Below are positions 50,935 to 59,221 of a stretch of DNA of 64,000 bases, in pieces. The stretch is from contig CP060234.1 of the NCBI GenBank assembly GCA_023898685.1, positions 1,426,001 to 1,490,000 on the forward strand, written 5' to 3'. Every line of letters starts with the position of its first letter. The stretch's first letter is position 1. Source of the DNA: Phycisphaeraceae bacterium (GTDB taxonomy: Bacteria > Planctomycetota > Phycisphaerae > Phycisphaerales > UBA1924). Under the pieces are notes generated by a model, which did no database searches, was not told where the DNA came from, and was given only the letters and a program-made list of their open reading frames with translations. A program made the position numbers and the translations under genes.

Positions 50935-52226
50935 TATTGGAGCGGGGGCGCCGCCGGGCCGATAGGCTGGGGCACCGGTTCACGATCGGGAGACGGGCCT
51001 TGGCGGGTGCTCTCCAATCCAACAACGACCTCGGCGCCCCGCGGCGTGTCGTCGTGCTCTACCACTACTTCGCGCACTACCGCGAGGCCGTGATCCGCGA
51101 GTTGCTCGAGCACGGGCATCACCGCTACGACTTCGCCGGCGACACGAAAGACCACGGCCAGGGCATCAGGCTCACGCATGCGATCCCGCGCGACCGCTTC
51201 GTGAGGGCGGCGTGCCATCTCATGGGACCACTCGTGCTCCAGCCCAGGGCGATCGGTCTCGCGCTGTCCGGGCGATACGACACCTTGATCCTGCTCGGCA
51301 ACTCGAAGTGGCCGACGACCTGGCTCGCGGCGATCCTGGGCCGCCTTCGCGGCAAGCGTGTCCTCTTCTGGACGCACGGCTGGCTGAAGCGCGAACCGGG
51401 GCTGGCCGGGCGAGTCCGCAACACGTTCTACCGCCTCGCGCACGGGCTGCTGCTCTATGGCCACAACGCGAAGTGCATCGGCCTCGCGAACGGATTCGAC
51501 GCCGACCGGCTGCACGTGATCTACAACAGCCTCGACTATCGCGAGCAGGATCGGGTGCGCGGGTCGCTCGACGCCGAGTCGGTCGCGGCCCGCCGACGCG
51601 AGGTGTACGGGGATGACGATCGACCGGCCGTCATGGCGATCACCCGACTCCAGCCCGCCAAGAAGCTGGACATGCTCGTCGAGGCGGCGGCGGTGTGCGA
51701 GAAGCGGGGCCGCCCGGTCTCGCTGCTGTTCGTGGGAGACGGCCCCGACAGGCAGCGCCTGGAAGCGATTGCCGGCGAACATGGGGTGCGGGCACGCTTC
51801 GCTGGAGCGGTCTACGACGAGCCATCGATAGCCGAGTACCTCGCGGCGTCGGACCTGTGCGTGATCCCCGGTCCCGCGGGGCTGACGGTGATGCACAGCC
51901 TCGCGTATGGAACCCCGTTCGTCACGAACGACGACACGTCGACCCAGATGCCCGAGTTCGAGGCGGTCGTGCAGGGCGTGAACGGGGCGCTCTTCAAAGC
52001 CTGGGACACCGAAGACCTCGCGGCGCAGATCCTGGCCTGCACCGAGACGGCCGAGCTTCGCGAACGAGGTCGCGCGGAATCGATCGAGATCATCGAGCGG
52101 TTCTTCAACCCGGTGACGCAGCGGGTGCTCATCGACCGGGCCGTATCGGGACACAAGGCGGACGATCTCTGGGCGGCGTGGCACGGGCCGCTCTACCGTA
52201 CCGCCGGCGGCAAGGGGAGCGGGTGA
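50901..52226 (+). CDS. family 4 glycosyltransferase, EX7E variant
   Basis: The 441-residue protein has a basic N-terminus ([19 protein letters not shown]), then [19 protein letters not shown] and the donor-binding half [18 protein letters not shown]. The EX7E segment reads [21 protein letters not shown], without the usual Glu pair, similar to the divergent enzyme at 48542. It overlaps the preceding gene by 34 nt (ATG 50901); a TTG at 50937 is an alternative start. The stop overlaps the acyltransferase start. It shares the operon with the preceding glycosyltransferase. Confidence 0.82.
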   Translation: MRRVVRRTCRLILERGRRRADRLGHRFTIGRRALAGALQSNNDLGAPRRVVVLYHYFAHYREAVIRELLEHGHHRYDFAGDTKDHGQGIRLTHAIPRDRFVRAACHLMGPLVLQPRAIGLALSGRYDTLILLGNSKWPTTWLAAILGRLRGKRVLFWTHGWLKREPGLAGRVRNTFYRLAHGLLLYGHNAKCIGLANGFDADRLHVIYNSLDYREQDRVRGSLDAESVAARRREVYGDDDRPAVMAITRLQPAKKLDMLVEAAAVCEKRGRPVSLLFVGDGPDRQRLEAIAGEHGVRARFAGAVYDEPSIAEYLAASDLCVIPGPAGLTVMHSLAYGTPFVTNDDTSTQMPEFEAVVQGVNGALFKAWDTEDLAAQILACTETAELRERGRAESIEIIERFFNPVTQRVLIDRAVSGHKADDLWAAWHGPLYRTAGGKGSG

Positions 52227-52801
52227 TGGGCGCGATCAGGAAGGCGCTGAGGGGGAACGAGGGTCTCTACTTCTTTGTGCGGTCGAGCCGGATGCGATAT
52301 CGCCGGTGGCGGAAGAAGCTGCGAAACGTGCACCCGACGTTCTACTGCTCACCCGACGTCGTCGTGGCCCCGGACCTCGACGCCAGGGAATACAGCCACA
52401 TTTCTCGCGGCGGGATCATCGGGCCGAATGTGCACATGGGACGCTACGTGATGTTCGGCCCGCGGGTGATCATCGTCGGTGACGACCACGTCTTCGACAA
52501 GGCCGGCACCCCAACCATCTTCGCGGGCCGACCGGCCGAGATCCGGCCCACAACGATCGGTGATGACGCGTGGGTCGGAGCGGGGTGCATCGTCATGGCG
52601 GGCGTGACGATCGGCAAGGGCGCGATCGTCGCCGCGGGGGCGGTCGTGACCAAGGACGTTCCACCGTTCGAGATCCACGGCGGCGTGCCCGCGAAGAAGA
52701 TCCGCAACCGATTCGCGACGGCCGAGGAGCGCGAGGCGCACGAGCGGATGCTCGAACTGCCGGCGCAGCGGTTCGGGAAGTTCTGTCCGCCCGTGGGGTG
52801 A
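52226..52801 (+). CDS. hexapeptide-repeat acyltransferase (WcaF/CatB-like)
   Basis: The 191-residue enzyme has the left-handed beta-helix repeat (I/V-G-x-x-x-x), including [20 protein letters not shown], then [20 protein letters not shown] and [13 protein letters not shown], as in O-acetyltransferases of exopolysaccharide and antibiotic-resistance families. The acceptor is probably a sugar of the glycan made by the adjacent genes. ATG 52226 overlaps the preceding stop codon (TGATG), and GGGGAG lies at a good distance. The C-terminal 25 residues extend beyond the repeat. Confidence 0.85.
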   Translation: MGAIRKALRGNEGLYFFVRSSRMRYRRWRKKLRNVHPTFYCSPDVVVAPDLDAREYSHISRGGIIGPNVHMGRYVMFGPRVIIVGDDHVFDKAGTPTIFAGRPAEIRPTTIGDDAWVGAGCIVMAGVTIGKGAIVAAGAVVTKDVPPFEIHGGVPAKKIRNRFATAEEREAHERMLELPAQRFGKFCPPVG

Positions 52802-52804
52802 CGG

Positions 52805-53785
52805 TCAGCCGGCGTTCTCTCGCGCCGCCGCCCATTGTTGCTCAAGCCCCACGCGCAGCGGCGTCTTTGGCTCGTACCCCAGCTCGGACGTTGACCGCGT
52901 CAGATCGGCCCAGGTCTGCTTGACGTCTCCGGGCTGGCGGTCGGCGTGCTCGATGACCGGCGCCTTGCCGACCACCTCGCCGATCAGCGCGATCAGGTCG
53001 TCCAGGCGCGTGGGTCGGTCGGAGCCCAGATTCCAGACGCGGAAACCAAACGCCGGCGTGCGCTCGTACGCGGCGACGATGCCCGAGACGATGTCGTCGA
53101 TGTAGGTGTAGTCGCGGCTCGTGTCGCCGTTGCCGAACATGGTGATGGGCTCGCCATCGTCGATGCGGCGCATGAATTTCGCGATCGCGAGGTCCGGGCG
53201 CTGTCGTGGCCCGAAAACAGTGAAGAACCGCAGGCAGGAAATCGGCTGGCCCGTGAGGTGGTGGTGGGTGGTCGCAAGCAACTCAGCGGCCCGCTTCGTC
53301 GCGGCGTAGGGGCTGATCGGGTCGACCGCGGGCCCATCCTCGGAGAGCGGCACGGGCGACGTATCGCCGTAGACCGAACTCGACGACGCGACCACGACGC
53401 GGGAACAGCCCAGCCGGTGGGCGGCCTCGAGCACCTCGCTCACGGCAACGACGTTCGCGCGGACATACCCCGGCGGATCATCGATGCTGGGACGGACGCC
53501 CGCCTTCGCGGCCAGATGGATGATGCCGGTGGGGCGGAACGATTCGACCGCGATCGCGAACGCGTCGGGCTCGGCGATGTCGACCTCGATGAAGGTGTAG
53601 CGGCCCGGCTCACCGCCGGCGGCGGCCCGGTTCGCCGCCTCGTTCCGCTCCTTGATCGCGCGGGCGTAGAACGCGTCGTAGTTGTCGATTCCCAGGACGC
53701 AGGCCCCCTGCCCCAGCAGGCGGGCAACGGTGTGTGACCCGATGAACCCGGCCGACCCGGTGACGACGATCCGCTCGTTCTTCAA
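52805..53785 (-). CDS. NAD-dependent nucleotide-sugar epimerase (UDP-glucuronate 4-epimerase-like)
   Basis: The 326-residue protein is an extended short-chain dehydrogenase: the NAD-binding GSAGFIGSH is at the N-terminus, the catalytic Ser in VASSSSVYGD, and the Tyr/Lys pair in SPYAATKRAAE. PLSEDGPAVDPISPYAATK and FTVFGPRQRPDLAI are characteristic of UDP-glucuronate/galacturonate 4-epimerases. The reaction interconverts UDP-glucuronate and UDP-galacturonate, or a similar pair, supplying sugar donors to the neighbouring glycosyltransferases. It reads convergently to the acyltransferase with only 3 bp between stops. Confidence 0.88.
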   Translation of the reverse strand: MKNERIVVTGSAGFIGSHTVARLLGQGACVLGIDNYDAFYARAIKERNEAANRAAAGGEPGRYTFIEVDIAEPDAFAIAVESFRPTGIIHLAAKAGVRPSIDDPPGYVRANVVAVSEVLEAAHRLGCSRVVVASSSSVYGDTSPVPLSEDGPAVDPISPYAATKRAAELLATTHHHLTGQPISCLRFFTVFGPRQRPDLAIAKFMRRIDDGEPITMFGNGDTSRDYTYIDDIVSGIVAAYERTPAFGFRVWNLGSDRPTRLDDLIALIGEVVGKAPVIEHADRQPGDVKQTWADLTRSTSELGYEPKTPLRVGLEQQWAAARENAG

Positions 53786-54267
53786 GTGCGACCTCCGGTC
53801 GGGTCAGCGTAGACGCCGGTGGGGTGGCGGCAGGACGAACAAACGCCTCTTCGGATCGTCTGCATAGAAAAAAAGCGAGGCGCTATGCTTGACAGCGCCC
53901 CGCTGGAGGAGAGAGAGATCTAGGGTACTATACGGATCAAGCGCCTCACTTGCTCAACATTTCTTCATATTCTCTGATAAAATTGCCCATCTTATCATTC
54001 AATTCCGCTCAAATTACAAACAAACTGTGGAAAACTTGTCGTTCGATGTCCAATAGACTGCCCTGAATGGGGGTTTTGGCCGCGATGTGGCAGGTTCGGC
54101 CCTCGCAAGAGCCACCCAGACACCGAAAGCGTGGACCGCGTCCTGAAGAGGGCCGCCCGCAGGCGGTGTTGCGGCCCCCGACTTCCGCGGCGGAACTCGG
54201 GGCCATTCGACTCTAGCATCGAAGCCGACCGCATACTCCCGCAGGTGCCCGAACGGAAAGGTGAGAC
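53786..54267. other. intergenic region, partly AT-rich
   Basis: This 482-bp region has no credible protein-coding gene. Unlike its GC-rich surroundings, 53930-54045 is AT-rich. It holds a possible leftward small RNA with terminator (53868-53984) and the Shine-Dalgarno GGAAAGGTGAG of the mrp gene at the right. The right part (54050-54250) shows nothing distinctive. Confidence 0.5.
53868..53984 (-). ncRNA. candidate small RNA with terminator on the minus strand
   Basis: On the minus strand the sequence offers TTGTAA (54014-54019), 17 bp, GATAAG (53991-53996) as promoter, then about 117 nt to a stem-loop and seven T residues (53868-53874). The terminator stem is GGCGCT (53894-53899) / AGCGCC (53879-53884). 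The same 3' arm can also pair perfectly over 8 bp with an earlier GAGGCGCT (53940-53947), so two mutually exclusive folds are possible. A short reading frame starting MGNFIREYEEMLSK overlaps the predicted start but is too short to claim. No known RNA family was recognised. Confidence 0.3.
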
Positions 54268-55020
54268 GTGACGCTGACGAAGGACATGGTGACCCGGGCG
54301 CTCACGGCCGTGGATGGGCCGGGAGGTGGCGACCTCGTGACGAGCGGCGCGTTCAAGTGGGTCGCCGCGTGCGACACCTACGCGACAATCAAGCTCGGCC
54401 TGCCTGGAGCCGATCGGCCCACGATGATGCACGTTGCGGGTGAGGCCGACCGCGCCATCCGCCGGCACGCCGCCCGCGAGGGCGTCGAGGTCACGCGGCT
54501 GCTCTTCCAGTTCATCGACGAGCAGGGCAGCGTCGTCTTCCAGACGGGCGAGGACGAGGCCCGGGGCGACGAGCCCGCGGCGGACGAGTCGAACCCCCTG
54601 CCGACCGTCAAGCATGTGATCGCGGTGGGCGCGGGCAAGGGCGGTGTCGGCAAGTCGACCATCGCGGTGAACCTCGCCGTGGGGCTCGCGCGGGCGGGGC
54701 AGGCGGTGGGGCTGCTCGACGGCGACATCTATGGACCATCGCTGCCCACGCTGCTGGGGCTCGACGCGCTCGAGCAGGTGGTTCACGAAGGAGAGCTCCA
54801 GCCCTATACGGTGCACGGCATCCGTGCGATCACGCTGGGCAAGCTCGTCGAGTCGGACAAGCCGCTGATCTGGCGGGGCCCGATGGCCCACGGGGCGTTC
54901 AACCAGCTCGTCACGCGGACGCGCTGGGGCGAGCTCGACACGCTGATCATCGATCTGCCTCCCGGCACGGGCGACGTGCCGCTGACCATGGCCCAGACGC
55001 TGAGCCTGACGGGGCGGTGA
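54268..55020 (+). pseudogene. mrp: Mrp/NBP35-type P-loop ATPase, N-terminal part (frameshifted)
   Basis: This frame encodes 250 residues: an N-terminal MIP18-like domain (about 1-110) followed by the Walker A GAGKGGVGKSTIAVNL, DGDIYGPSLPTLLG, the WRGPMAHGAFNQL region and the Walker B area LDTLIIDLPPGTGDVPLTM. It stops at TGA 55018-55020 just after SLTGR. In intact Mrp proteins this continues LTGAVIV. Restoring one G in the GGGG run at 55011-55014 would join it perfectly with the next frame. Mrp is an Fe-S carrier ATPase of the cytoplasm. The start is GTG 54268 with AAAGGTGAG before it. This is a genuine one-base frameshift, a sequencing error, or a two-piece protein coupled by the GTGA overlap. 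Confidence 0.85.
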
Positions 55021-55409
55021 TCGTGTGCACGCCGCAGAAGGTGGCCCAGGACGACGCGATCCGGGCCGTGCGGATGTTCCAGCAGCTCAATGTCGAGGTG
55101 CTGGGCGTCGTCGAGAACATGAGCTACTTCATCGGGGACGACGGGAAGACCTACGACATCTTCGGGCGGGGCGGCGCCGAGCAGATGGCCCAGCGGATGG
55201 GCCTGCCCTTCCTCGGCGCGATCCCGATCAACACGGCCTTGCGCGCCAACGGCGACGCAGGCAAGCCCACCCAGAACTTCGAGGCCCCGACGGCCGGCGG
55301 CGAGGCCCTGCCGGCGGCGCTGACCAAACTCGTCGAGACGCTGCGCGCGCAGGTGAACCTCGCGGCCCTCAAGCAGGGCAAGGCGAAGCCGACGCTGAGC
55401 GTGAGCTAG
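55017..55409 (+). pseudogene. mrp: Mrp/NBP35-type P-loop ATPase, C-terminal part
   Basis: This 130-residue frame begins VIVCTPQKVAQDDAIRA, the usual continuation of an Mrp protein. It proceeds through VVENMSYFIGDDGKTYDIFG and MAQRMGLPFLGAIPI to a C-terminal tail. The segment ENMSYF normally continues with a CxxC pair that binds a bridging Fe-S cluster in many Mrp/ApbC proteins; here it reads GDDGKTYDIF, with no cysteine. It lies in the +1 frame relative to the first part, and the start overlaps its stop (GTGA). If it is expressed, it could be translated by coupling. See the partner entry. Confidence 0.85.
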
Positions 55410-55559
55410 AGCAACCCCGCCCCGCGATTCACGTCGCAAGGCTCTGATCGCGCAGAATGCTCGGGCGAAACCCTGAATTCCGCACAAACAGGTTGCTCAC
55501 ATTGCGGCTTCTGCCCCGATTTCGCGCCGATACCGCCCAATCCGCGTCGATTTCAGGAG

Positions 55560-55588
55560 TTGTGGGGCCGCCTTGATCGATTTATACT
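55560..55588 (+). promoter_or_regulatory. candidate promoter
   Basis: TTGTGG (55560-55565) and TATACT (55583-55588) are separated by 17 bp, about 22 bp before the ATG at 55611. It is a reasonable sigma70-type match. A further 8-bp inverted repeat, GAGCAACC (55410-55417) / GGTTGCTC (55491-55498), lies upstream. Confidence 0.4.
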
Positions 55589-55610
55589 CCGAGCAAAGGC
55601 GGTTCTCGCC

Positions 55611-56231
55611 ATGACCGACGCCGTGGGACAAGTGCAGGACTTCGAGGACATCATCCCGCTCGAACCCGAGCCGGAGGTGCATCACCAGTCGCACGCGCCG
55701 ATCGACCCGTCGATCCCGCCGCCCTCCGCGAAGTCGAAGATCCGGATGCTCGAGGAGATGCAGGAGGTCGAGTACCGCGCGTACCACGTGCCGCTGATCC
55801 TCCTCGCGCTGGGGCTGGGCTCGGCGCTCATCATCACGCCCCTCGCGGCCGCCTTCGGGCCGATGGCGACCGAACGCCCCTGGACCGAGCTGGGCGTCTA
55901 CTCGCTGGTCTACGTCGCGGGCGTCGGGCTGGGGCTGCTGCTCATCGAGGTCTGCTCGGCCTTCGGCATCGTGACCGAGGCCCCCTGGAAACTCACGTCG
56001 CTCCGCATCGCCGCGACGTTCGCGGTCACCGACACCATCGCGATCATCTTCGCGCTGCTGCTTCGCACGCCGTTCATCCCCGAGGGGTTCGCGCTGATCG
56101 CGTTCTACTTCCTCATCCGCTGGCTCGAAGACCTCGAAGCCCAGGACGGCGCGATCGTCACGCTCACGCTCTTCCTGCCCAAGTTCTTCATCGGGCTCTG
56201 GCTGGCGATGCAGTTCGGGCTCATCGGCTGA
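55611..56231 (+). CDS. membrane protein of unknown function
   Basis: The 206-residue protein has a soluble, acidic and proline-rich N-terminal tail (DDIIP-type acidic segment, about 1-55), then four hydrophobic segments (about 62-80, 92-115, 130-150, 185-205). The final part includes LIRWLEDLEAQDGAIV. No family was recognised. The ATG at 55611 gives a normal start; the open frame extends upstream but into the promoter region. It stands alone, with its own promoter candidate, and is convergent to the TetR gene with no gap. Confidence 0.7.
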   Translation: MTDAVGQVQDFEDIIPLEPEPEVHHQSHAPIDPSIPPPSAKSKIRMLEEMQEVEYRAYHVPLILLALGLGSALIITPLAAAFGPMATERPWTELGVYSLVYVAGVGLGLLLIEVCSAFGIVTEAPWKLTSLRIAATFAVTDTIAIIFALLLRTPFIPEGFALIAFYFLIRWLEDLEAQDGAIVTLTLFLPKFFIGLWLAMQFGLIG

Positions 56232-56804
56232 TCAATTCGATCGCGTCGCCGCATCGATCAACGCCATCGCCGCGGTTCGGGCCGTCCCGAGCGGCGTCGC
56301 GTCGCCCTGGGATTGCGACGCGACCAACGCCCCGGTGAACAGCAACATGAGTTGCCGTGCCAGCTCCGCGTGGTCGCCCGCCCCGGCCTCGCCCGCGAGC
56401 CGCTCGAAGTATCGTCGCACGAGGCTCGTGTGCTCGAGGCAGGCCGCGTGGATCGGGTCATCGAGATCGCCGAACTCGCCGCTCGCCCGGATAAACGGGC
56501 AGCCGCGGAACCCGGGCGCCGACGCCCACTCACCGACGACGTCGAAAACGGCGAGCAACCGATCGCGCGGCGTGCGGGCCCGGCGTTCGACCTCGAGCAT
56601 CAGCCGATTGCGCTGACGCTCGTCCTCGTCGCGCAGAGCCGCGAGGATGAGTTCGTCCTTCGAGCGGAAGTGCTTGTAGAGCGTCATCTTGGCGACCCCC
56701 GCCTCAGCGAGGATCCGGTCGATCCCCGTCGCATGGAAGCCCCCTTCATTGAAGAGCCGGAGGGCCGCCGCGATGAGTTGCTCCCGTTTGGTGGACACCG
56801 ACAT
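56232..56804 (-). CDS. TetR/AcrR-family transcriptional regulator
   Basis: The 190-residue protein has an N-terminal helix-turn-helix (TGIDRILAEAGVAKMTLYKHF) and a helical ligand-binding domain. A Cys lies in the ligand domain (RGCPFIRAS). It is divergent from an AhpD/carboxymuconolactone decarboxylase-like gene. A NemR-like operator, TAGACAGACTGGTCTA, lies in the 184-bp spacer, so the regulator most probably represses itself and the neighbour in response to an electrophile or peroxide. GGGAGG adjoins ATG 56804 directly, so the start may actually be the in-frame GTG at 56798, which has a 6-nt spacing. Confidence 0.88.
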   Translation of the reverse strand: MSVSTKREQLIAAALRLFNEGGFHATGIDRILAEAGVAKMTLYKHFRSKDELILAALRDEDERQRNRLMLEVERRARTPRDRLLAVFDVVGEWASAPGFRGCPFIRASGEFGDLDDPIHAACLEHTSLVRRYFERLAGEAGAGDHAELARQLMLLFTGALVASQSQGDATPLGTARTAAMALIDAATRSN

Positions 56805-56898
56805 CCTCCCAATACCGCTCAGTCTATTCGAAATGCCCCACATGGCCCGAGTATTTGCCGGAAACCAGTATTTTCGGGAAACTCTGTCTGTCAGGAAA

Positions 56899-56914
56899 TA
56901 GACAGACTGGTCTA
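56899..56914. promoter_or_regulatory. NemR-like TetR operator
   Basis: TAGACAGACTGGTCTA is an inverted repeat with one mismatch to the NemR-type box TAGACC-N4-GGTCTA. It lies between the divergent TetR gene and the AhpD-like gene. A second partial dyad, TCTGTC(12 nt)GACAGA, overlaps it on the left. Confidence 0.6.
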
Positions 56915-56988
56915 TCTGTTCTCTGCGAGCCGGGGCGTCCCGGCCTGATCAAGGACCCGGCCCAAAGGCCACTCAGGGAGGTTTTCAC

Positions 56989-57540
56989 ATGCCGCGTATC
57001 AAGCCACTCGAACGGGGTACCGCAACAGGGCAGCCCAGGGAACTGCTCGATGCCGTCCATGACAAGTTCGGAAGGGTGCCCAATCTGCTCGCCACGATGG
57101 CCCATGCCCCCAACGTGCTCCAGGCCTATCTCCAACTCGCCCAGGCGATCGGAGCGGGCTCGCTCGACCCGACACTCCGCGAGCAGATCGCGATCACCGT
57201 CTCCACCGTGAACGGCTGCGGCTACTGCGTCAGCGCCCACGCCGCGATGGGACGGGCCGCCGGCGTCACCAGCGACGCGATCGACGAGGCCGTCCGCGGC
57301 GAGGCGAGGGACAATCGGACCAACGCGGCGCTCCGCTTCGCCCGCGCGATCGTCGAGAAACGGGGTTGGGTGAGCGACGATGACGTCGCGGCCGTGCGCG
57401 AAGCCGGGTTCGGCGATGGCGAGATCGCGCAGATCGTCGGCGTGGTGTCGATGAAGACCTTCACCAACTACTTCAATCACGTAGCGAAGACGGAGCTCGA
57501 CTTCCCCGAGGTCGAGATCCCGGTTCCAGCGCACGCGTGA
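56989..57540 (+). CDS. AhpD/carboxymuconolactone decarboxylase-family peroxidase-like protein
   Basis: The 183-residue protein is all-helical. The redox CxxC motif reads NGCGYCVSAHAAMG, equivalent to the EXXCXXC...H pattern of AhpD-like alkylhydroperoxidases. KTFTNYFNHVAKTELDFP at the C-terminus is characteristic of the uncharacterised peroxidase-related branch. It should reduce organic peroxides or act as a thiol-based antioxidant, and the divergent TetR gene probably controls it. GGGAGG lies 7 nt before ATG 56989. The true substrate is not known. Confidence 0.85.
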   Translation: MPRIKPLERGTATGQPRELLDAVHDKFGRVPNLLATMAHAPNVLQAYLQLAQAIGAGSLDPTLREQIAITVSTVNGCGYCVSAHAAMGRAAGVTSDAIDEAVRGEARDNRTNAALRFARAIVEKRGWVSDDDVAAVREAGFGDGEIAQIVGVVSMKTFTNYFNHVAKTELDFPEVEIPVPAHA

Positions 57541-57568
57541 GCCGGTTCATTCGTGGGAGAACACAAAG

Positions 57569-57588
57569 CCCCGGGCGCACGCCCGGGC
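57569..57588. terminator. hairpin between convergent genes
   Basis: CCCGGGC, loop GCAC, GCCCGGG forms a strong stem between the AhpD-like and SnoaL-like genes. It lacks a good T-run on either strand, so it may be a weak terminator for both. Confidence 0.4.
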
Positions 57589-57617
57589 GTTCTCCTTGCG
57601 CTCAGACAACGGTCCGC

Positions 57618-58013
57618 TCAGCCGCAGCAGCCCGCCGGCATCGGGCGGCCGAAGAACTCCTCACGCACAACCTTGCCGTCCCTGACGGTGTAGACAGCGA
57701 TCTCGTCCATGGTCATCCTGGGCCACGAACCGTCGTTGGCTTCGCAGTCGAGCTCATATCGCACGCAGAACCCGTTCTGGGTGACATAGGGGCCGTGCGC
57801 GGTGCAGGCGTGCATGGTCACCGAGTCGTGCCACATCTTGTGCTTCTCGAGCACGTTCTCCTTGCCCGTGTGGGTCATCCCGTCACCCTCAACGGAGACG
57901 AACTCGGGGTGCCAGTGCTTGTCCCACAGCGGCACGTCGCTCGCGGCCCCGCTGTTGACGTGGTCGACGACGTCCTGGGCGATCTTCGCGATCGGGTGGT
58001 CCACGGTGATCAT
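57618..58013 (-). CDS. SnoaL/NTF2-like domain protein
   Basis: The 131-residue protein fits a small alpha+beta barrel of the SnoaL-like polyketide cyclase/NTF2 fold: VDHPIAKIAQDVVDHVN, then a His-rich WDKHWHPEFVSVEGDG and DEIAVYTVRDGKVVREEFF. It ends PAGCCG, with an unusual Cys pair that could bind metal. Proteins of this kind have diverse functions, from epimerases to unknown stress proteins. The start at 58013 has AGGAGA 6 nt upstream. It is convergent to the AhpD-like gene. Its biochemical role is not assignable. Confidence 0.7.
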   Translation of the reverse strand: MITVDHPIAKIAQDVVDHVNSGAASDVPLWDKHWHPEFVSVEGDGMTHTGKENVLEKHKMWHDSVTMHACTAHGPYVTQNGFCVRYELDCEANDGSWPRMTMDEIAVYTVRDGKVVREEFFGRPMPAGCCG

Positions 58014-58091
58014 GCCGGTTCTCCTGTCGTGTGCGTTCGATTGGATCGTTGTGTACGTCCGAGTGTAGTGCGGATCGCTCGAACGGCGGCG

Positions 58092-58130
58092 CATGAAAAA
58101 CGCGCGCCTCCCGGTTGGGCCGGTGGGGTG
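58092..58130 (-). terminator. rho-independent terminator of the LamG/dockerin gene
   Basis: On the minus strand, CGCGCACCCC and GGAGGCGCGCG form a stem with a small loop, then five T residues. It is located downstream of the stop at 58173. Confidence 0.55.
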
Positions 58131-58172
58131 CGCGTGGGCCCGGGCGTGGATTCCCGACGCCGGACGGGCGGA

Positions 58173-59108
58173 TCAGAAGCAGCCGTCCAGGAACACGGTC
58201 ACGAACGCAGTGACGTCAGTGAGGTCATAAGTGCCGCAGGGGGCGGCCAGGTCGGCCACGGCGTCCCCAGCCTGGAAGGCGGCGATGAACGAGAGCACGT
58301 CGGCGAGGTCGAGCACGCCGAAAGGCGCGGCGAGGTCGGCCTGGCAGGGCTGCTCCTGATAGAGCGCGAGCAGTTGATCGCCTGTGAGCGCCTCGCGGTA
58401 GAGTTGCACGTCGTCGATCCACCCCTCAAAGAACTCGCTCGGGTTGCCCACCGGGCTCCGGTCGAGGGCGCCGATCGCGAAATCGATGTTCGTGTCGAGA
58501 CTCCCCAGGCTTGCAAAGGTGTCAAAGACCGTCGGGTTCGCGTCTGTGGGATCGAGATGCAGGCGGATCTCGCCGGCGTTTCGGTCGAGCACGCCGGCGA
58601 CGAAGTGCCACCCGAGCTGCGCCGGCTCGGTGGATAACGCGCGGACCGCCCCGCTCCCGTCGCTCACATGGAACTCGATGATCCCTTCACGGATCCGCAT
58701 CCCGTAGCCGGCGTTCTGCGGCGTGCCCGAGACGGTCAGCCCCTTGTTGATGATCTTCATCCAGTCAGGCGAGTCGGTGGTCTTGCGGAACCGCACGATC
58801 ACGGTGAACGAGTCTGTCCCCATGTTCAGCAGCCCGCCGAACCCGGTCGCCAGGACACGGTCGTTGGCGCCGTCGAACCCGACGGCGGTGTTGTGGCAGG
58901 GGTCGAGCGAGCCGGGCAGGCCCAGGGTCGGGCCACCCACGTAGGTGGCGTAGTAGCCGTTGACGTCTTCCCAGGCGAGCAGCCCCGAGGTTTCGTTTAG
59001 CGCCCAATGGGAAAAGGGCGTGGGGCCTTCGCCTCCGAGCGCCGGCTGGATCATCCCGATCGCAATCACCGATATCGACAGCACCTGGGCGGCGCGCACA
59101 ACAGGCAT
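58173..59108 (-). CDS. secreted LamG-domain protein with GC-type dockerin
   Basis: The 311-residue protein has a signal peptide (cleavage after about residue 26, PALGG). One LamG/concanavalin-like domain (about 30-245) follows, with HWALNETSG, FTVIVRFRKTT, GWHFVAGVLDR and GWIDDVQLYREALT. The duplicated dockerin carries GVLDLADVLSFI and GTYDLTDVTAFV and ends in GCF. LamG domains bind carbohydrates or proteins at the cell surface. The start at ATG 59108 has AAGGAGA 6 nt upstream. It has a terminator after it and reads away from the aldo/keto reductase. Confidence 0.82.
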   Translation of the reverse strand: MPVVRAAQVLSISVIAIGMIQPALGGEGPTPFSHWALNETSGLLAWEDVNGYYATYVGGPTLGLPGSLDPCHNTAVGFDGANDRVLATGFGGLLNMGTDSFTVIVRFRKTTDSPDWMKIINKGLTVSGTPQNAGYGMRIREGIIEFHVSDGSGAVRALSTEPAQLGWHFVAGVLDRNAGEIRLHLDPTDANPTVFDTFASLGSLDTNIDFAIGALDRSPVGNPSEFFEGWIDDVQLYREALTGDQLLALYQEQPCQADLAAPFGVLDLADVLSFIAAFQAGDAVADLAAPCGTYDLTDVTAFVTVFLDGCF

Positions 59109-59221
59109 GACGTTCTCCTTCCGCGCTCAGTCTACCCGCAAGGATCTCGATCTCACCCCTCTTTTGAGATGGTTTGGCCAACAATCGACATCGCCGGCTG
59201 GCCCACCGCTACCCTCACGCC

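Noticed and set aside
53939..53998. Short minus-strand frame encoding MGNFIREYEEMLSK
   Set aside because: At 14 residues it is too short to claim as a gene; it may be part of the candidate small RNA or chance.
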